64,000 bases of DNA from Shinisaurus crocodilurus (taxonomy: Eukaryota; Chordata; Lepidosauria; Squamata; Shinisauridae), in assembly GCA_021292165.1 (NCBI GenBank), contig CM037876.1:117929379-117993378 (forward strand), written 5' to 3'. Made by a program: the position numbers and the translations under genes. Positions within the stretch are counted from its first letter, which is position 1. Every line of letters starts with the position of its first letter. This document shows positions 44,130 through 54,634 of the stretch, in pieces. The notes beneath the pieces are model-generated. The model saw nothing but the letters and a program-made list of their open reading frames with translations. It was not told where the DNA came from and did no database searches.

Positions 44130-45563
44130 AAAGAAGTGTATCTGTCAATTTAAAGAGGATTTAAAAAAAATAAACACAAAATATTTGTTCTGTTCAGAGT
44201 ATACATTTGGTGGTTCTGCATCCTTCTCTATACTTAATGTATCAGAGCAGCCAATGTCTTTCTGGGCTTTCCCCAGTGCTTTCTCATTGCTGCAGTGAAC
44301 TGGGCCTCTGGTTCATGAAAACTATCAGAATGAAACAGTAATCCATTGAAATGTAATTGGAATTCAGTGTTAAGAAACGAGGTATGCCTGAAGTTGAAGG
44401 TTATAATAAGGAGGTATAATTAAAAAAAAAAAATATGTTTTCCTGGTTATTGCTACTGTGTGTAGACCGATTATGAAAAGATAACAAAATCTTATTCTAG
44501 CATAATGCTTAGAACGTAGCACCAGGCAGCAGCTGCTGGTCACAAATGATCCAGGCAGCTCGGATTTTACAATTCAAGTGCCTCAATACACTATCAACAT
44601 ACAGAGTTCTCTTTTAGTATAGTATACGTGGGGGTATATCACACTCAGGCTGGCCAAAGGGCCCATCCTCTCTGCCCCACTTTCTGAAGCCCCTCCAAAG
44701 GCAGTACAGTAAAAGAGCAAAGGTCCAGCTCCACTTTCTGACATCACTGGTAGGAGGAATCACTCTGTACATCCTCACACCCAACTGAAATGAGCTGATC
44801 TTGGTCATAATAACCCTGCAGGATGCCAGACCATAAATGCCTTGGAGAGGCCTGTTGTAAGACTGAAAAACAGTTTCCGCAAAGGCTGGCTTCAAAGAGC
44901 CATCATTAAGCAATCCACATTGAAGCTGTATTTTATATGCATCAGTTCACTGCCCCCACATCACAGCATCTCTCCCCCCCATCAAGCAATATTTCTTAAG
45001 TCTAGTTCTTCATGCACACATCACCTTGTACCAACATCCTGAGATGGGAGCACAAACTTTAATCCAAACGAAACAGGGTCCTGCCCTGTAATCTCAAGCT
45101 TTATGACTTTCATCTCCCAACATAGTTTCTCCCATTCTGTATAAGGTATAATGAAACCTTCCAGAGGAATGGGGGGGAAAAAAGTCTAATGGTAAGCCTC
45201 TTGAGAATAAGTAGTCCACAGGGGGCAGAACCAGCTGGTAAAATAATTTTGTACGTGCCCATCTTCTAGTCCTGCTAGAATGTTACGAAGCAGAGGCTTC
45301 CTCCTATTATTCTGGCTCATGGTGCCCACTGGGGGTGGGGTGGGGTGGGGCGCGGGGAGGGGGGAGCTGACATGCACAGATCTGACCTGCATCCCAAGTG
45401 CCAGCCAGCACAATATTATACCTGATCATTTAAAGGATAAGCAAACTGAAGAGGTCTGGAACATCATGGAAAGGTGTATGAACACAGGCATCTGTCTGAT
45501 ACTTCTTAATTGATGTTTCAAGCCAGCAAATCAATGGAATCACAGTCCCCTTTGGTGCTTTGT
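44130..45563 (-). other. Probable ARL4C 3' UTR and downstream flank
   Basis: This is non-coding sequence immediately downstream of the ARL4C stop, with no transposon ends that I can identify. Mammalian ARL4C has a long 3' UTR, so at least part of this is probably transcribed. A variant minus-strand poly(A) hexamer (ATTAAA) occurs near 45051, and no canonical one is clear nearby. The extent of the UTR is inference. Confidence 0.35.
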
Positions 45564-46142
45564 CTACCGTTTCTTCTTCTGCTTTAAGGCCTTTCTGCGC
45601 TTGAGGATCATCTCATAGAGTTTGTCCATGCCTTCCGTGAGCCCCTCACCAATGATGGCACAAGCTGGTTGAATGTGGTACGTCGTGGACGGGGTCAGCT
45701 CATGCAGAGCCAGCTGCTTTTCTATTTCTGCCACTGGCAGTGACTTGGGCAGGTCTTGCTTGTTGGCAATCACCAGCAAGGGAGTGCCCTGGTTCTCTGC
45801 AAACTTGGTGACTTTATGCAGCTCTGTCTTGGCTTCTTCCAGCCTGTCCACGTCGACAGAGTCCACCACGTAAATGATGCCGTCGGTGCAGCGGCTGTAG
45901 GACTTCCACAGGGGCCGCAGCTTCTCCTGGCCACCGACGTCCCAGAAGTGGCAGCTGATGCCCTTGGCGGTGCCGTTGCTCAGCTTGATCTTCTCCGTGT
46001 TGAAGCCGATGGTGGGCACCGTGTTGACGAACTCGTTGAACTTGAGCCTGTAGAGCACCGTGGTTTTGCCGGCAGAGTCCAAGCCGAGCATGACTATGTG
46101 CAGCGACTGAAAGGCGGAAATGTTGGAAGAGATATTCCCCAT
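45564..46142 (-). CDS. ARL4C: ARL4C, ADP-ribosylation-factor-like small GTPase 4C
   Basis: The frame encodes a complete 192-residue ARF-family GTPase ending in a TAG stop. Seen directly: Gly2 for N-myristoylation, P-loop GLDSAGKT (20-27), switch-1 TIGFN (44-48), WDVGGQE (67-73) with Gln72, NKQD (127-130), the CAI base-recognition motif (161-163) and a basic tail (182-192, RRKALKQKKKR). The start context AAACCATGG is a strong Kozak site. The KLSNGTAKGISCHF segment and the length point to ARL4C rather than ARL4A or ARL4D. Known of the family: ARL4 proteins act at the plasma membrane, recruit cytohesin ARF-GEFs and affect ARF6, actin and cell migration; the basic tail supports membrane and nuclear localisation. 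The coding region is one uninterrupted exon, as expected for ARL4 genes. A retrocopy is unlikely because the frame is intact and a CpG-rich region lies directly upstream. Confidence 0.97.
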   Translation of the reverse strand: MGNISSNISAFQSLHIVMLGLDSAGKTTVLYRLKFNEFVNTVPTIGFNTEKIKLSNGTAKGISCHFWDVGGQEKLRPLWKSYSRCTDGIIYVVDSVDVDRLEEAKTELHKVTKFAENQGTPLLVIANKQDLPKSLPVAEIEKQLALHELTPSTTYHIQPACAIIGEGLTEGMDKLYEMILKRRKALKQKKKR

Positions 46143-47000
46143 GGTTTTGGCGGATGGCTCGGCTCAGCAATCGCCGCAGGAAGACCCTCGCTTGGTTTTG
46201 CTCAAGCCCTCTCTCCCGGAGCTGCTCTTACACCATCCCCGCCGGAGCCGGACTGGGTTGCAATTAAAATGCGAACTCACCACTAGCCATCCTGATGCAC
46301 CGCGGGAGATCGGGAGCAATCCGGGTCTGTAGGAAGACAAGTTGGCAATTACACGGGGTGGGTGGGGGCGCGGGGGGAGGCAGAGATCAGCGCAAGCAGC
46401 CCGCGATCACCATGCGCCCGGGGTCCAGGCGGCGGCTGACCGTGTCGCCATGGATCATTATGCAGCTGCAGCAACCTGAAGAGCAGCCCCGAGGCGCGGC
46501 CAGGCTGCGGAAACCCACGGAACAAAGCCGGATCCGCTGGCGAGGCTCACGCCCGGCGAGAAAAGGGACCGCTTCTCAGACCAGCTAGCCGTGAACGAAG
46601 CTGAGTCTTCTTCCCGCCGGCGCGGACTCATTCATTCTCCAGGCGGGCGGCGGCGGCGTCCCCTCCCTTCCGCTCTCTCTCTGCCTACCACCTTCTTGGG
46701 GTGAGGGGGAGCCTCCCTGCTCCGCCCGCCCCCCGCCCGGGAGGAAGTGCTGGTCGCGCCTTCTCCGAACGGCTCCTCCAGCCTCCAGCTAAGCGACTGC
46801 AGTTCCATCCATCAAATCCCTCCTCCGCTTCAGGAGCGCGCAGTCACACACGCCCAGCTGGAGAGCAGGCGGGGGGGGGGGCGAGGGAGGGGCTTTAAAG
46901 GGGCGGCAGGGGGCGCTCCGGCCTCTGTTCCTCCTCCCCTTTAGTTTGTCCTCTCCGCCTCCGCCTTCTTTCCCTCTGGCCTTTCTCAGCCCTCTCCCGC
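46143..47000 (-). promoter_or_regulatory. CpG-rich promoter and 5' UTR region of ARL4C
   Basis: DNA directly upstream of the ARL4C start is strongly GC- and CpG-rich, unlike the AT-rich surroundings, and the CpG density continues into the coding region. It contains GC boxes (GGGGCGG near 46898-46905) and a CTTTAAAG motif near 46893-46900 that could act as a TATA-like element for minus-strand transcription. A recognisable SINE appears only beyond about 47.3 kb, so the core is repeat-free. Calling it a promoter is inference from position and base composition; no transcription start can be read from sequence. Confidence 0.7.
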
Positions 47001-47319
47001 CCCGTCAGTCCTTGCTGTGTAGGGCTCAATTACTTCAAGGGAAAAGGTTTGTTGAGAAGAGAAAACGCACAGGCCTCCTCTCTCTATCGGTGTTTGGAAG
47101 ATTTTGGCCTCGCGCTGCTGCTTCAGACTGCAGCTGGAGGTATTTTCCTCCATACCATAAATAAAAAAGAACACTGCCTACTGAAAATTAGCAGGTTATA
47201 GCATATTTTAGAGAGAAGGCCAGGCTAGAGCACTTCCTGACATCTAGTTTAGTAAGTAAGATAGGGGGCGGGGAGAGGAGATTTCTGTTATGTGAGCCCT
47301 CACTTGCAGTCCGATCCAT

Positions 47320-47476
47320 AGATATCCATAGATCATAGAGTTGGAAGGGGCCTACGCCATCGAGTCCAACCCCCTGCTCAATGCAGGAAACTAGAGGAGG
47401 GGTCTCCCATCCAAGTAATAACCAGGCCTGACCCTGCTTAGCTTTCCACGCTCAGACAAGCTGAGCCAGCGAAGTG
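47320..47476 (-). mobile_element. 5S rRNA-derived SINE, minus strand
   Basis: CR1-like tail (ATAGAGTTGGAAGGGGCCTA), complement of the 5S promoter (GGTCTCCCATCCAAGTAATA), ending AAGCTGAGCCAGC. It is the closest recognised repeat to the ARL4C promoter region. Confidence 0.9.
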
Positions 47477-47773
47477 GCACAGCCCAGACACCATATTTCC
47501 CACTTGGGTGAGAATATGTAGATAACTCAGGGCACCCAGGGTTTCAAGTCAGCCACCTGCCCAGGGCGCCCTGTCCTCCTCTTCACCATTGCAGCCTGCT
47601 TGTTTATCCACTCCTCTCACTTTGGACTGGCCCAGACAGCTGTAGTGGTGTGAAGATACCACTGCCTATTTCAGAGGTGCAAAAAAAAAAAAAAAATGTC
47701 TCGTGGACCACAAGACCCCCAGCATCTGTCACTGCCAAAAAAAGAAGAAGGAAAAGGGGGGGATGTTCTAGAC

Positions 47774-47859
47774 CAGTGTTCTCCAACCTTGGGTCCCCAG
47801 ATGTTTTTGGCCTACAACTCCCAGCATGCCCCAGCTAGTACCAAGGTTGGAGAACACTG
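47774..47859. mobile_element. Internally deleted foldback hAT MITE
   Basis: The left arm is complete but the right arm is cut to CCAAGGTTGGAGAACACTG. The flanks TTCTAGAC and GTCTAGAA share the core TCTAGA, consistent with a hAT duplication changed at its outer bases. Confidence 0.85.
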
Positions 47860-48221
47860 GTCTAGAAACAGGCTCTGTGGTCCCTATCATAGAAACCTCA
47901 TTCCAAAAGTATCTTAAGAAGCAGTGCTCGAAGGTTCTTGCCCACTTCCTAGGAAGTTCTCAGGATGCTCTAGGAAGGAGGCTTCTATGGCAAGAAACAC
48001 GGAGCTCACCGCTTGAATGTTTTTTCTCTTTTTTTGCCAGCAGTGAAGGGAAGAGAAGGGTGAGTGAATAGGGAGAAGCAACTGTGAATGAGCGAGCAGG
48101 CGGGAGAAGTGAGTGGTGGTAGTTTGTGCAAGGGGACCCCAGGCCCTGACAGATTACCCCCAAGGGAATGCACCACAAATTGCCCACCCCTGAAAAACTG
48201 AAGGTCTTTAGATATTAGAAT

Positions 48222-49590
48222 CAGGCAGTTTTGTGCCCTAGGCAAGATCAGATATTTAGAGCCCCCCCTTCCCACTTGAGCCCTCCCTCCCTCCAGCCCT
48301 ATGCCCATTATGAAATAAATTTCCCTCCCTGGGAACTGCCGAGCCCCATAGAAAAACTTTGTGGACTTTGAGACTTTTCCTTTGTGTTCACGCGGAAAGC
48401 AAAGAGGCAACATCAGCCCAGCTATGCCAGGAACTCCCAAGGGCCTTCTCCTACTCCATATATATGTAAAAGCCTGTCTCCTCCTGCGGGCAGCACAAGG
48501 GATATGAAAAAAGGATGTGAGAGGTGTGGTGGTGGTGGCACTACCTGTGAGGAATAGAGACAAAAGGGCGTCTTGCAGCCTGTCCGACCTCGCAGGGTGG
48601 AGGTGCAGAGACACTGGTTTGACTCATACACCTTCTGGGTTGCAGTGGGGGGGAGATGCACGTAGTAGAAACATAGCAAAGAGAGAGCCCGTGGATCATC
48701 TGGTTCAAATTTAGGAGGGGCTTTACGAAACTTGCTGTTTCCCCTCCTCTCTCTATCACTTTGTTGCAATATTTCTTTATCAGAATAATGTATTAATATA
48801 CATTATTCTGATGAAGAAATATTGCAACAAAGTGATAGAGAGATTCCTATTCCTGTCTTTCCCTTTACCAGCCTAGTGCTCAAGGCAGACAACAATATTC
48901 AAAGCAAACATGAACAGTAACATGAATACAGTAACATGAATACAGTAAAGCAAACATGAACAGTGCAGGGCACATGGCTGGCTGGGGAATGCTGGGGAGT
49001 TGTAGGACTCCCCCCCCCCCCCGTCCAAACACGCGTAGGATTGCCTCCTAAAAGCATTTAAAACCAAAACAAACAGCATAGTAAATAATTAAAACATTGG
49101 AGCCCCAGCTAGCTTAAAATACCTTTCCCTCCCTCCCTGGTTGCTGGAAATAACTGCTTTCAGGGGACGTTGAGCTGAGGAACCTGAGGCGCCCGAAGGA
49201 GGTGTTTGCAGGAGCATCCCTCCTGCCACCCACCAGCCTCCCATCATTGGCCCCTGCCCGCCTCTGCCTCCTCCAACCTGTTGCCTTCTCTGCCTCTTTT
49301 GATGCTGGTTGTGAGGAGGAGCCTGCCTGAAGCTTCAGCGGTGCCAGCAGCAGCTGCTGCTCCTGGTAACGGCGGCGAGGCTTGGAGACCGAGCCCTGAG
49401 GTGGAGGAGAGAGGGGGAGGGGCGCGCTTCTTTCGCCTCCCCTTCCCCGCCACAGGACATGATTGGTAAAACAAACTTGGTAAAATACGCATTTTAGCGC
49501 TGTATTTTTTCCCCAAGGCATTTCTGGCGCCCCCTTTAGCCCGGCGCCCTAGGCAGCTGCCTAGTTTACCTAATGGTAGCACCGGCCCTG
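48222..49590. mobile_element. hAT element, TSD ATTAGAAT
   Basis: A perfect 8-bp duplication ATTAGAAT (48214-48221, 49591-49598) bounds a 1369-bp element. The left end is CAGGCAGTTTTGTGCCCTAG; the right end, inverted, is CAGGGCCGGTGCTACC, followed by CTAGGCAGCTGCCTAGG. No transposase frame is visible. It contains the hairpin at 48748-48843, a C-run near 49009-49022 and a small tandem duplication (48895-48965). Long frames on both strands have no recognisable motif. Confidence 0.88.
48748..48843. repeat. 46-bp-arm hairpin, one mismatch, 4-base loop
   Basis: The left arm (starting TCTCTCTATCACTTTGTTGC) is inverted from 48798 to 48843 around the loop TAAT at 48794-48797, with a single mismatch. 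It lies within the hAT element at 48222-49590 and may be a separate foldback insertion. Confidence 0.92.
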
Positions 49591-49598
49591 ATTAGAAT

Positions 49599-50409
49599 GT
49601 ATACAGGACAAGCATTGTATGAGTGAGGTGGACGTACGTGCACGTGTGCAGCCCTTGAAGACTCCCAATGGCTAAAAAGGTTGTGCATTCCTGGCCTATT
49701 GGCCCTCTGTCTGGCAAGCAAGCAGGTGGTAGCAATGATGAGGAAGAGGCGGAGTAGCAGCAGCCATGCTGGTAATAAGGTAGTCTCACTGAGGGAGCCC
49801 CTCCCCCCGGCTGTTTTGTCCAAGGGCCCTCCAAAACCTGGAGCCAGCACTGATTGACTGAGTTCTATCCCATCAATTGGTCCAGAAGGATTCCAGTGTG
49901 GCTTACATAAAATAATAAGGCACGGTTATATTGAGGCTGCCTCCATTATCTAGGGTAGTATTGCCTCCCACCCTCCCACCCTCACCTCCAAACCCCCAAT
50001 GCTCTGTTAGGTCATCTCACATGGCATTTGGCTCAAGGAAGATCTACATGAGCCTGTCCTTTAGTGCTCTCACAAAAGAAAAAAACAGAACAAATTAACA
50101 GCTGCTTGTTTACTCTGCTTCTCAATAGACAAATCTAAAGAAAAGAGGGAGGCCCAAATTGACTTGTAGAATTCTTTACATCCAGAAGATGCTTAGTTCC
50201 AGGGAAGCAAAATGACTAGCAATAACTGGAGATTGCTCTCACACCTATAAAGTGCAATCAGACATTTGCTGTCAGCCAGTCCACTTGCTGAGGTCCAGCC
50301 TTATTTATTTATTTATTTATTTAGCCTTACTGGGACATGTATTACCATCTGTTCCTACTGCATGCTTCTCCAGATTCCCAAGTGTATACTTGAGGGCTGG
50401 TAATGATAT
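49599..50409. other. Intergenic stretch without recognised features
   Basis: No gene was recognised. A (TTTA)n tract lies near 50301-50322. Confidence 0.4.
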
Positions 50410-50417
50410 GACTAGAG

Positions 50418-50675
50418 CAGGGGTTCTCAACCACGGGCGAATTGCCCCCAGGGGGAGAATTTTAGGGTTTCAGGGGGGGAATTGGGACCACAGACTCAAA
50501 CTGTTGGAATACTGATCTTTCTACAAATTACAATTCTACAGATTGTACATAATATACAGGACATGACACCTTATTGTATGGCACAGATTAAGTCAGACCA
50601 TCTTGGCAAGGGGGGAATGACATTCTGACATATGGTGAAAGGGGTGCATGGGGCAAAAAAGGTTGAGAACCACTC
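50418..50675. mobile_element. hAT MITE with SPIN-like ends
   Basis: CAGGGGTTCTCAACC at the left and its inverse GGTTGAGAACCACTC at the right, flanked by GACTAGAG and GACTAGAA (7 of 8 match). It carries the common vertebrate hAT end TTCTCAACC. No coding capacity. Confidence 0.8.
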
Positions 50676-50725
50676 GACTAGAAGCGACAGTCACTTCTCC
50701 ATGTGATTACAGCTACTACATACTG

Positions 50726-51290
50726 GCCTGGTCTGTACGTTCAAACAGTCCACGCGGCTTATTTAAGCCACGGTGAGCTGTGGTGTGTGCAGGTGGCCAT
50801 TTTGAGTATTCAAGGCCTGCTACAGCTTGTCATGCAAACCTGGAGACCGTGCATTATGCAACGGTTAGACAAACCTTGCATAATCCACAGTCTGTTGTTA
50901 GGTTATGCGAAGGTTGTTTTATTTATTTATTTAATTATTATATTTATACCCCGCCTTTTTTCCTGCAAGGAACCCAAGGCAGCTTACATAATCCTCCTCT
51001 CCATTTTATCCTCACAACAACCCTGTGAGGTCGGTTAGGCTGAGAGTCAGTGACTGGCCCAAAGTCACCCAGTGAGCTTCATGGCCGAGCGGGGACTAGA
51101 ACCCGGATCTCCCGAGTCCCAGTCCAACACTCTCACCACTACGCCACACTGGCTTTAACCCTTGTATAACCCACGGTCCCTGGGTTCACATGACATGACA
51201 AGCTGTGGCCAGGCATTGAACATTCAAGATGGCTGCCTGCCTGCAAATGCCACAGCCCACCGTGACTTGCTGTTCAAATGTGCAAACCAG
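50726..51290. mobile_element. MITE carrying a CORE-SINE
   Basis: Ends CCTGGTCTGTACGTTCAAAC and, inverted, CCTGGTTTGCACATTTGAAC. Internal pieces (GGCTTATTTAAGCCACGGTG, TTTGAGTATTCAAGGCC) match the MITE at 60261-60575. The CORE-SINE at 50935-51155 was inserted later. No target duplication was confirmed. Confidence 0.65.
50935..51155 (-). mobile_element. tRNA-derived CORE/MIR-type SINE, minus strand
   Basis: Begins with the tail complement (TATTTATACCCCGCCTTTTT) and ends with the tRNA-like head complement (CCCAGTCCAACACTCTCACC, ACTACGCCACAC). It is inserted in the MITE at 50726-51290. Confidence 0.85.
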
Positions 51291-52980
51291 GTCAATGTGA
51301 AAATCCCAGCAACATGCTGACACCATGACCTGCTCACGCACCTCACGCTATTGTTGTATCAGAATTCGCCTTGCATCTCAGGTTTGAACCTTCATACAAA
51401 ATAGATCATAACTAGATGGCTGCAACATAATAGTGCAAGTGCCATCATTGCTGTCCAGTCACAAGGCCCTCTTTTTCTTCAGAGTTTTTTTGGTTTGAAG
51501 TTCTTCACAATCAATGCCAGTTTCAAGAAATACCTTACATTGGCTCTTGCAGTAGCAGAGTGGAAATTGTGTCTGTTTCAATCTCTCTTCTATAATAGGT
51601 AGCTGAATTCAGGGTAGAACATTTCGCTGTTTGCAGTAATGACACCTAATGGCTCCGTGGGTGACATTCTATGGCTCATGAAACACTGAATAGTTCTTTT
51701 TGCCCATAAACCTCACAGGATTTCTCATGGTATATGTTATCCAAAAACAACAGTTCCCGTGCCTTAGTCTTAGATTTATTCATGCACAGGTTAATCATAA
51801 AGCAAATGGAAAGCAAGGTAAAAGCCCTGGGCTGATAAGGGTCCCTCAACCATTAAGAGTATGCTGAGGTAGCTGGAATTCAGTGATTGACATTGGCTGA
51901 AGAGAGATTCAGCCAAGAGGGTGGGATGGAACGGTTTGTGGTGAACAGGGAACCCCAAGATGAGGTCATGAGAACAAGGATGACTGAATTAGGGTAAAAG
52001 TTTGAAATAACTGGGTTCCCAGTTATGAAAACAAACCCATTCATAATCAACTTTAGAAAGCAGTTGAAATTCCAGGGCTTTTCCAGTAGTGATAATGCAT
52101 TCAGACCTGTCAAGAATATTTCCACCATCAAGCACCCATGGTATTAATGGCCACAGAAAACCATTGTGGTTCATTGTGATGTATTTGCACAATCTAGAGC
52201 ATTGAAGGAGACATGTTTAAAATTTAGTAGAATTTCATTTCTGTCAGAGTTAACACAGCTAAAATTAATCCTGTGATTTTAGAGTAGCTATGAGCTCAAA
52301 AATAAGGCAGGCCTACCTGACGTTTGTTAGGGAAAGCACTGTACGAGTGTGGAACTGTACTGAAATGTAAGGTGTTTACAGTCCTAAGATATGATAAACT
52401 GTATATCTAAACTGAACAGTATTATGCATATGAAACAGGTGAGTTTTTAAAAATCACAGAATTGGAAGGAACTTCAAGGTTAAGAAGACCCTATTATGTG
52501 TCATACAGTACTCTTTGTATTTGGGACCAGATTCCCAATGAATACAAAATAGTTGTGAATAAAATCATTTATGTATGGCATGCATATGTATGGTCACTGT
52601 GGCTTTTGCCAATGCTAGCCCAGTAAACATGAGTGGCAGCCTAGTAATAAGTGAAGATGCATGTGTGTTTTATACGTAGGAATATGTTTCTGATTAGATT
52701 CCACTGAAGGATGTTCTGCATTTTTTGTCTGATGGTTAGTTAAAGAGCGTGTGTGTGTGTGTGTTTAAATCTGCCAATGCTATTTATATTTCTATGTTGT
52801 ATTTTATGACTAAAATTTTAAAAATCATTGTAAGCTGCTGTGAAATGCAGAGAGATGGAGTAAATGTGTTTTAAATAAATTACAGAGCAATTCTCTAATT
52901 CTACAGCCAGATGGCTGCCTGAGAGGGGTTAGAGGGAGGCAGATACACCTCTCTGATGGTGGGCAGGAGCTCTACCACTG
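51291..52980. other. Intergenic stretch without recognised features
   Basis: AT-rich DNA, with a short (GT)n tract near 52749-52763. No gene recognised. Confidence 0.4.
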
Positions 52981-53006
52981 GGTGTGTGTGTGTGTGTGTG
53001 TGTGTG
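52981..53006. repeat. (GT)n microsatellite
   Basis: About thirteen GT units immediately before the mariner-like MITE. Confidence 0.9.
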
Positions 53007-53008
53007 TA

Positions 53009-53176
53009 CAGTATTTTTCCATGTATAAGACTATACTTTTTCCTAAAATTGTTAGACTAAAAATTGAGGGTCGTCTTATACATGGAAGTAAGCCAAGGAG
53101 AGAACCGTGCGGTTGCAAAACTGCCCAGTGGGGGGCATCTTATACATGGGGGCGTCTTATAGACGGAAAAATATGG
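53009..53176. mobile_element. Mariner/Tc1-like MITE with TA duplication
   Basis: CAGTATTTTTCCATGTATAA at the start and, inverted, CCATATTTTTCCGTCTATAA at the end, flanked by TA on each side (53007-53008, 53177-53178). GTCTTATACATGG repeats near the right end. Length 168 bp and no coding capacity fit a MITE. Confidence 0.75.
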
Positions 53177-53470
53177 TACATCCAATCCTTAGGTTCTAGT
53201 GGAATGTGCCACAGTAGGTGGCAATAGGCAGCATTAGGCCCCAAAACAGGGCCAGGGGGCATTTAGGATCCATTAGATCCCAAGCTGCTCTGTTTCCCCA
53301 TGGGGCCCCTAGATAAGGGCCCCTTTCCCTCCTGTTGAAACCAGTGGGAGGGAAACGCCCCCACTCTGCCTGCCCTGGCTGGCACAAGCTGGCAGAGCTT
53401 TGGAGGTGGCAGAGGATCCACCACATTACTCCACCCCTATTGCTTAACTAACATTACGTTAAAGCACCGT
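53177..53470. other. Intergenic stretch without recognised features
   Basis: No gene or transposon end recognised. Confidence 0.4.
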
Positions 53471-53576
53471 TTCCAAACCTGGTGCCCTCCAGATGTTTTG
53501 GACTCCCATCAACCCCAGCCAGCAAAGCTTATGGTCAGGGATGCTGGGAATTGTAGTCAAAAACATCTGGAGGGGA
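53470..53576. mobile_element. Foldback MITE, diverged relative of the hAT family
   Basis: CCCTCCAGATGTTTTGGACT and, inverted, CCCTCCAGATGTTTTTGACT with GCTGGGAATTGTAGT between. It has the same CAGATGTTTTTGG...CTACAACTCCCA plan as the MITEs at 39035 and 41796 but a different outer end (ACCTGGTGCC). Confidence 0.75.
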
Positions 53577-54347
53577 ACACATCTGGAGAGGCACCTTGAC
53601 ATGTACCCAAACCAACAGGCTGCAGTTGATAAGAAAGGGTTTAGTGTTTAAAAAGAAAAGTCCATCCAGTGATAATCTCTTCACTAGGCAGAGTGAAAGG
53701 ATTTGTCAGGCAATCTGGGCCAATATCAGAGTTACACCAGAGTGCCATCTACTGAGGGTCAGATGTAAGCAACAGGAATCCCCACTTTCTCTACAGAACC
53801 CTTATTTTAACTTTTTCCCCCTAAAAGAAAAGCTGAATATCAACACAGCCATGTTGCTGAACGGGAAAACATTGCCCTGCAGTAGGATTAGAATGGAGAA
53901 CTCTATTAGCATTTTTATAGCGTTGGAACACCTGCTGCTAGATAATTAAGGAACCAAAGCTCCTTTTCCCAATTGTGTTTCAGAAACTATTGTTCTTCAG
54001 ATTAGTAAAATAATTCATGATGTTATGCAGAAGAATACCTATCCTTATTGATCCGTAAGGCACAAATGGTTGAAATGTGCTACCTCTTTCACAAGTGAAA
54101 CAGTAATGGGGAACAAAAAATAAAATAAAATAAAATAATGGAGCTGGAAGGAAACTCAGGGTTAATAAGGCCTCATTATGGCAGAAATATAAACATTAGA
54201 TGATGTAGGAGTTTAAATCACATTTATTTATTCATTTAAAATTATTTTTGGGCCACCTTTAAGTAGAACCCTCTCAAGGCAGTGTACAAGCTAAAAACAA
54301 TACAAATAAGAAAAATAGCATACATTAATTGGAATGTCCCTTTACAG

Positions 54348-54634
54348 CAGGAGTGGACACTTGGGGGGATCCCGGGGCCATCCCTCCCCCGCAGGCTGCA
54401 CTCATGCCGCCACTGCTGGGGAACACCCCCCCCCCCAGCAATTCGCTGATGATTTTGGGCAGCAAACTGCTACAGAAGACTACAACAAGCTAAATTTGAA
54501 AACAAGCTAAATTTGGCCATTGTATCCTTCCATAGCATTTTATCATGGAAATTCAGTGGCAAGCCACCAATTTTATGCTGCCACTGCGAATTTCAGTGGC
54601 ATGGGGGTGGCAGGCTGTGTGTCGCCCAACTCTG
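54348..54634. mobile_element. hAT MITE, near-perfect TSD
   Basis: Starts CAGGAGTGGACAC and ends CGCCCAACTCTG, flanked by CTTTACAG and ATTTACAG (7 of 8 match). It encodes nothing. Contains a C-run near 54427-54438. Confidence 0.7.
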
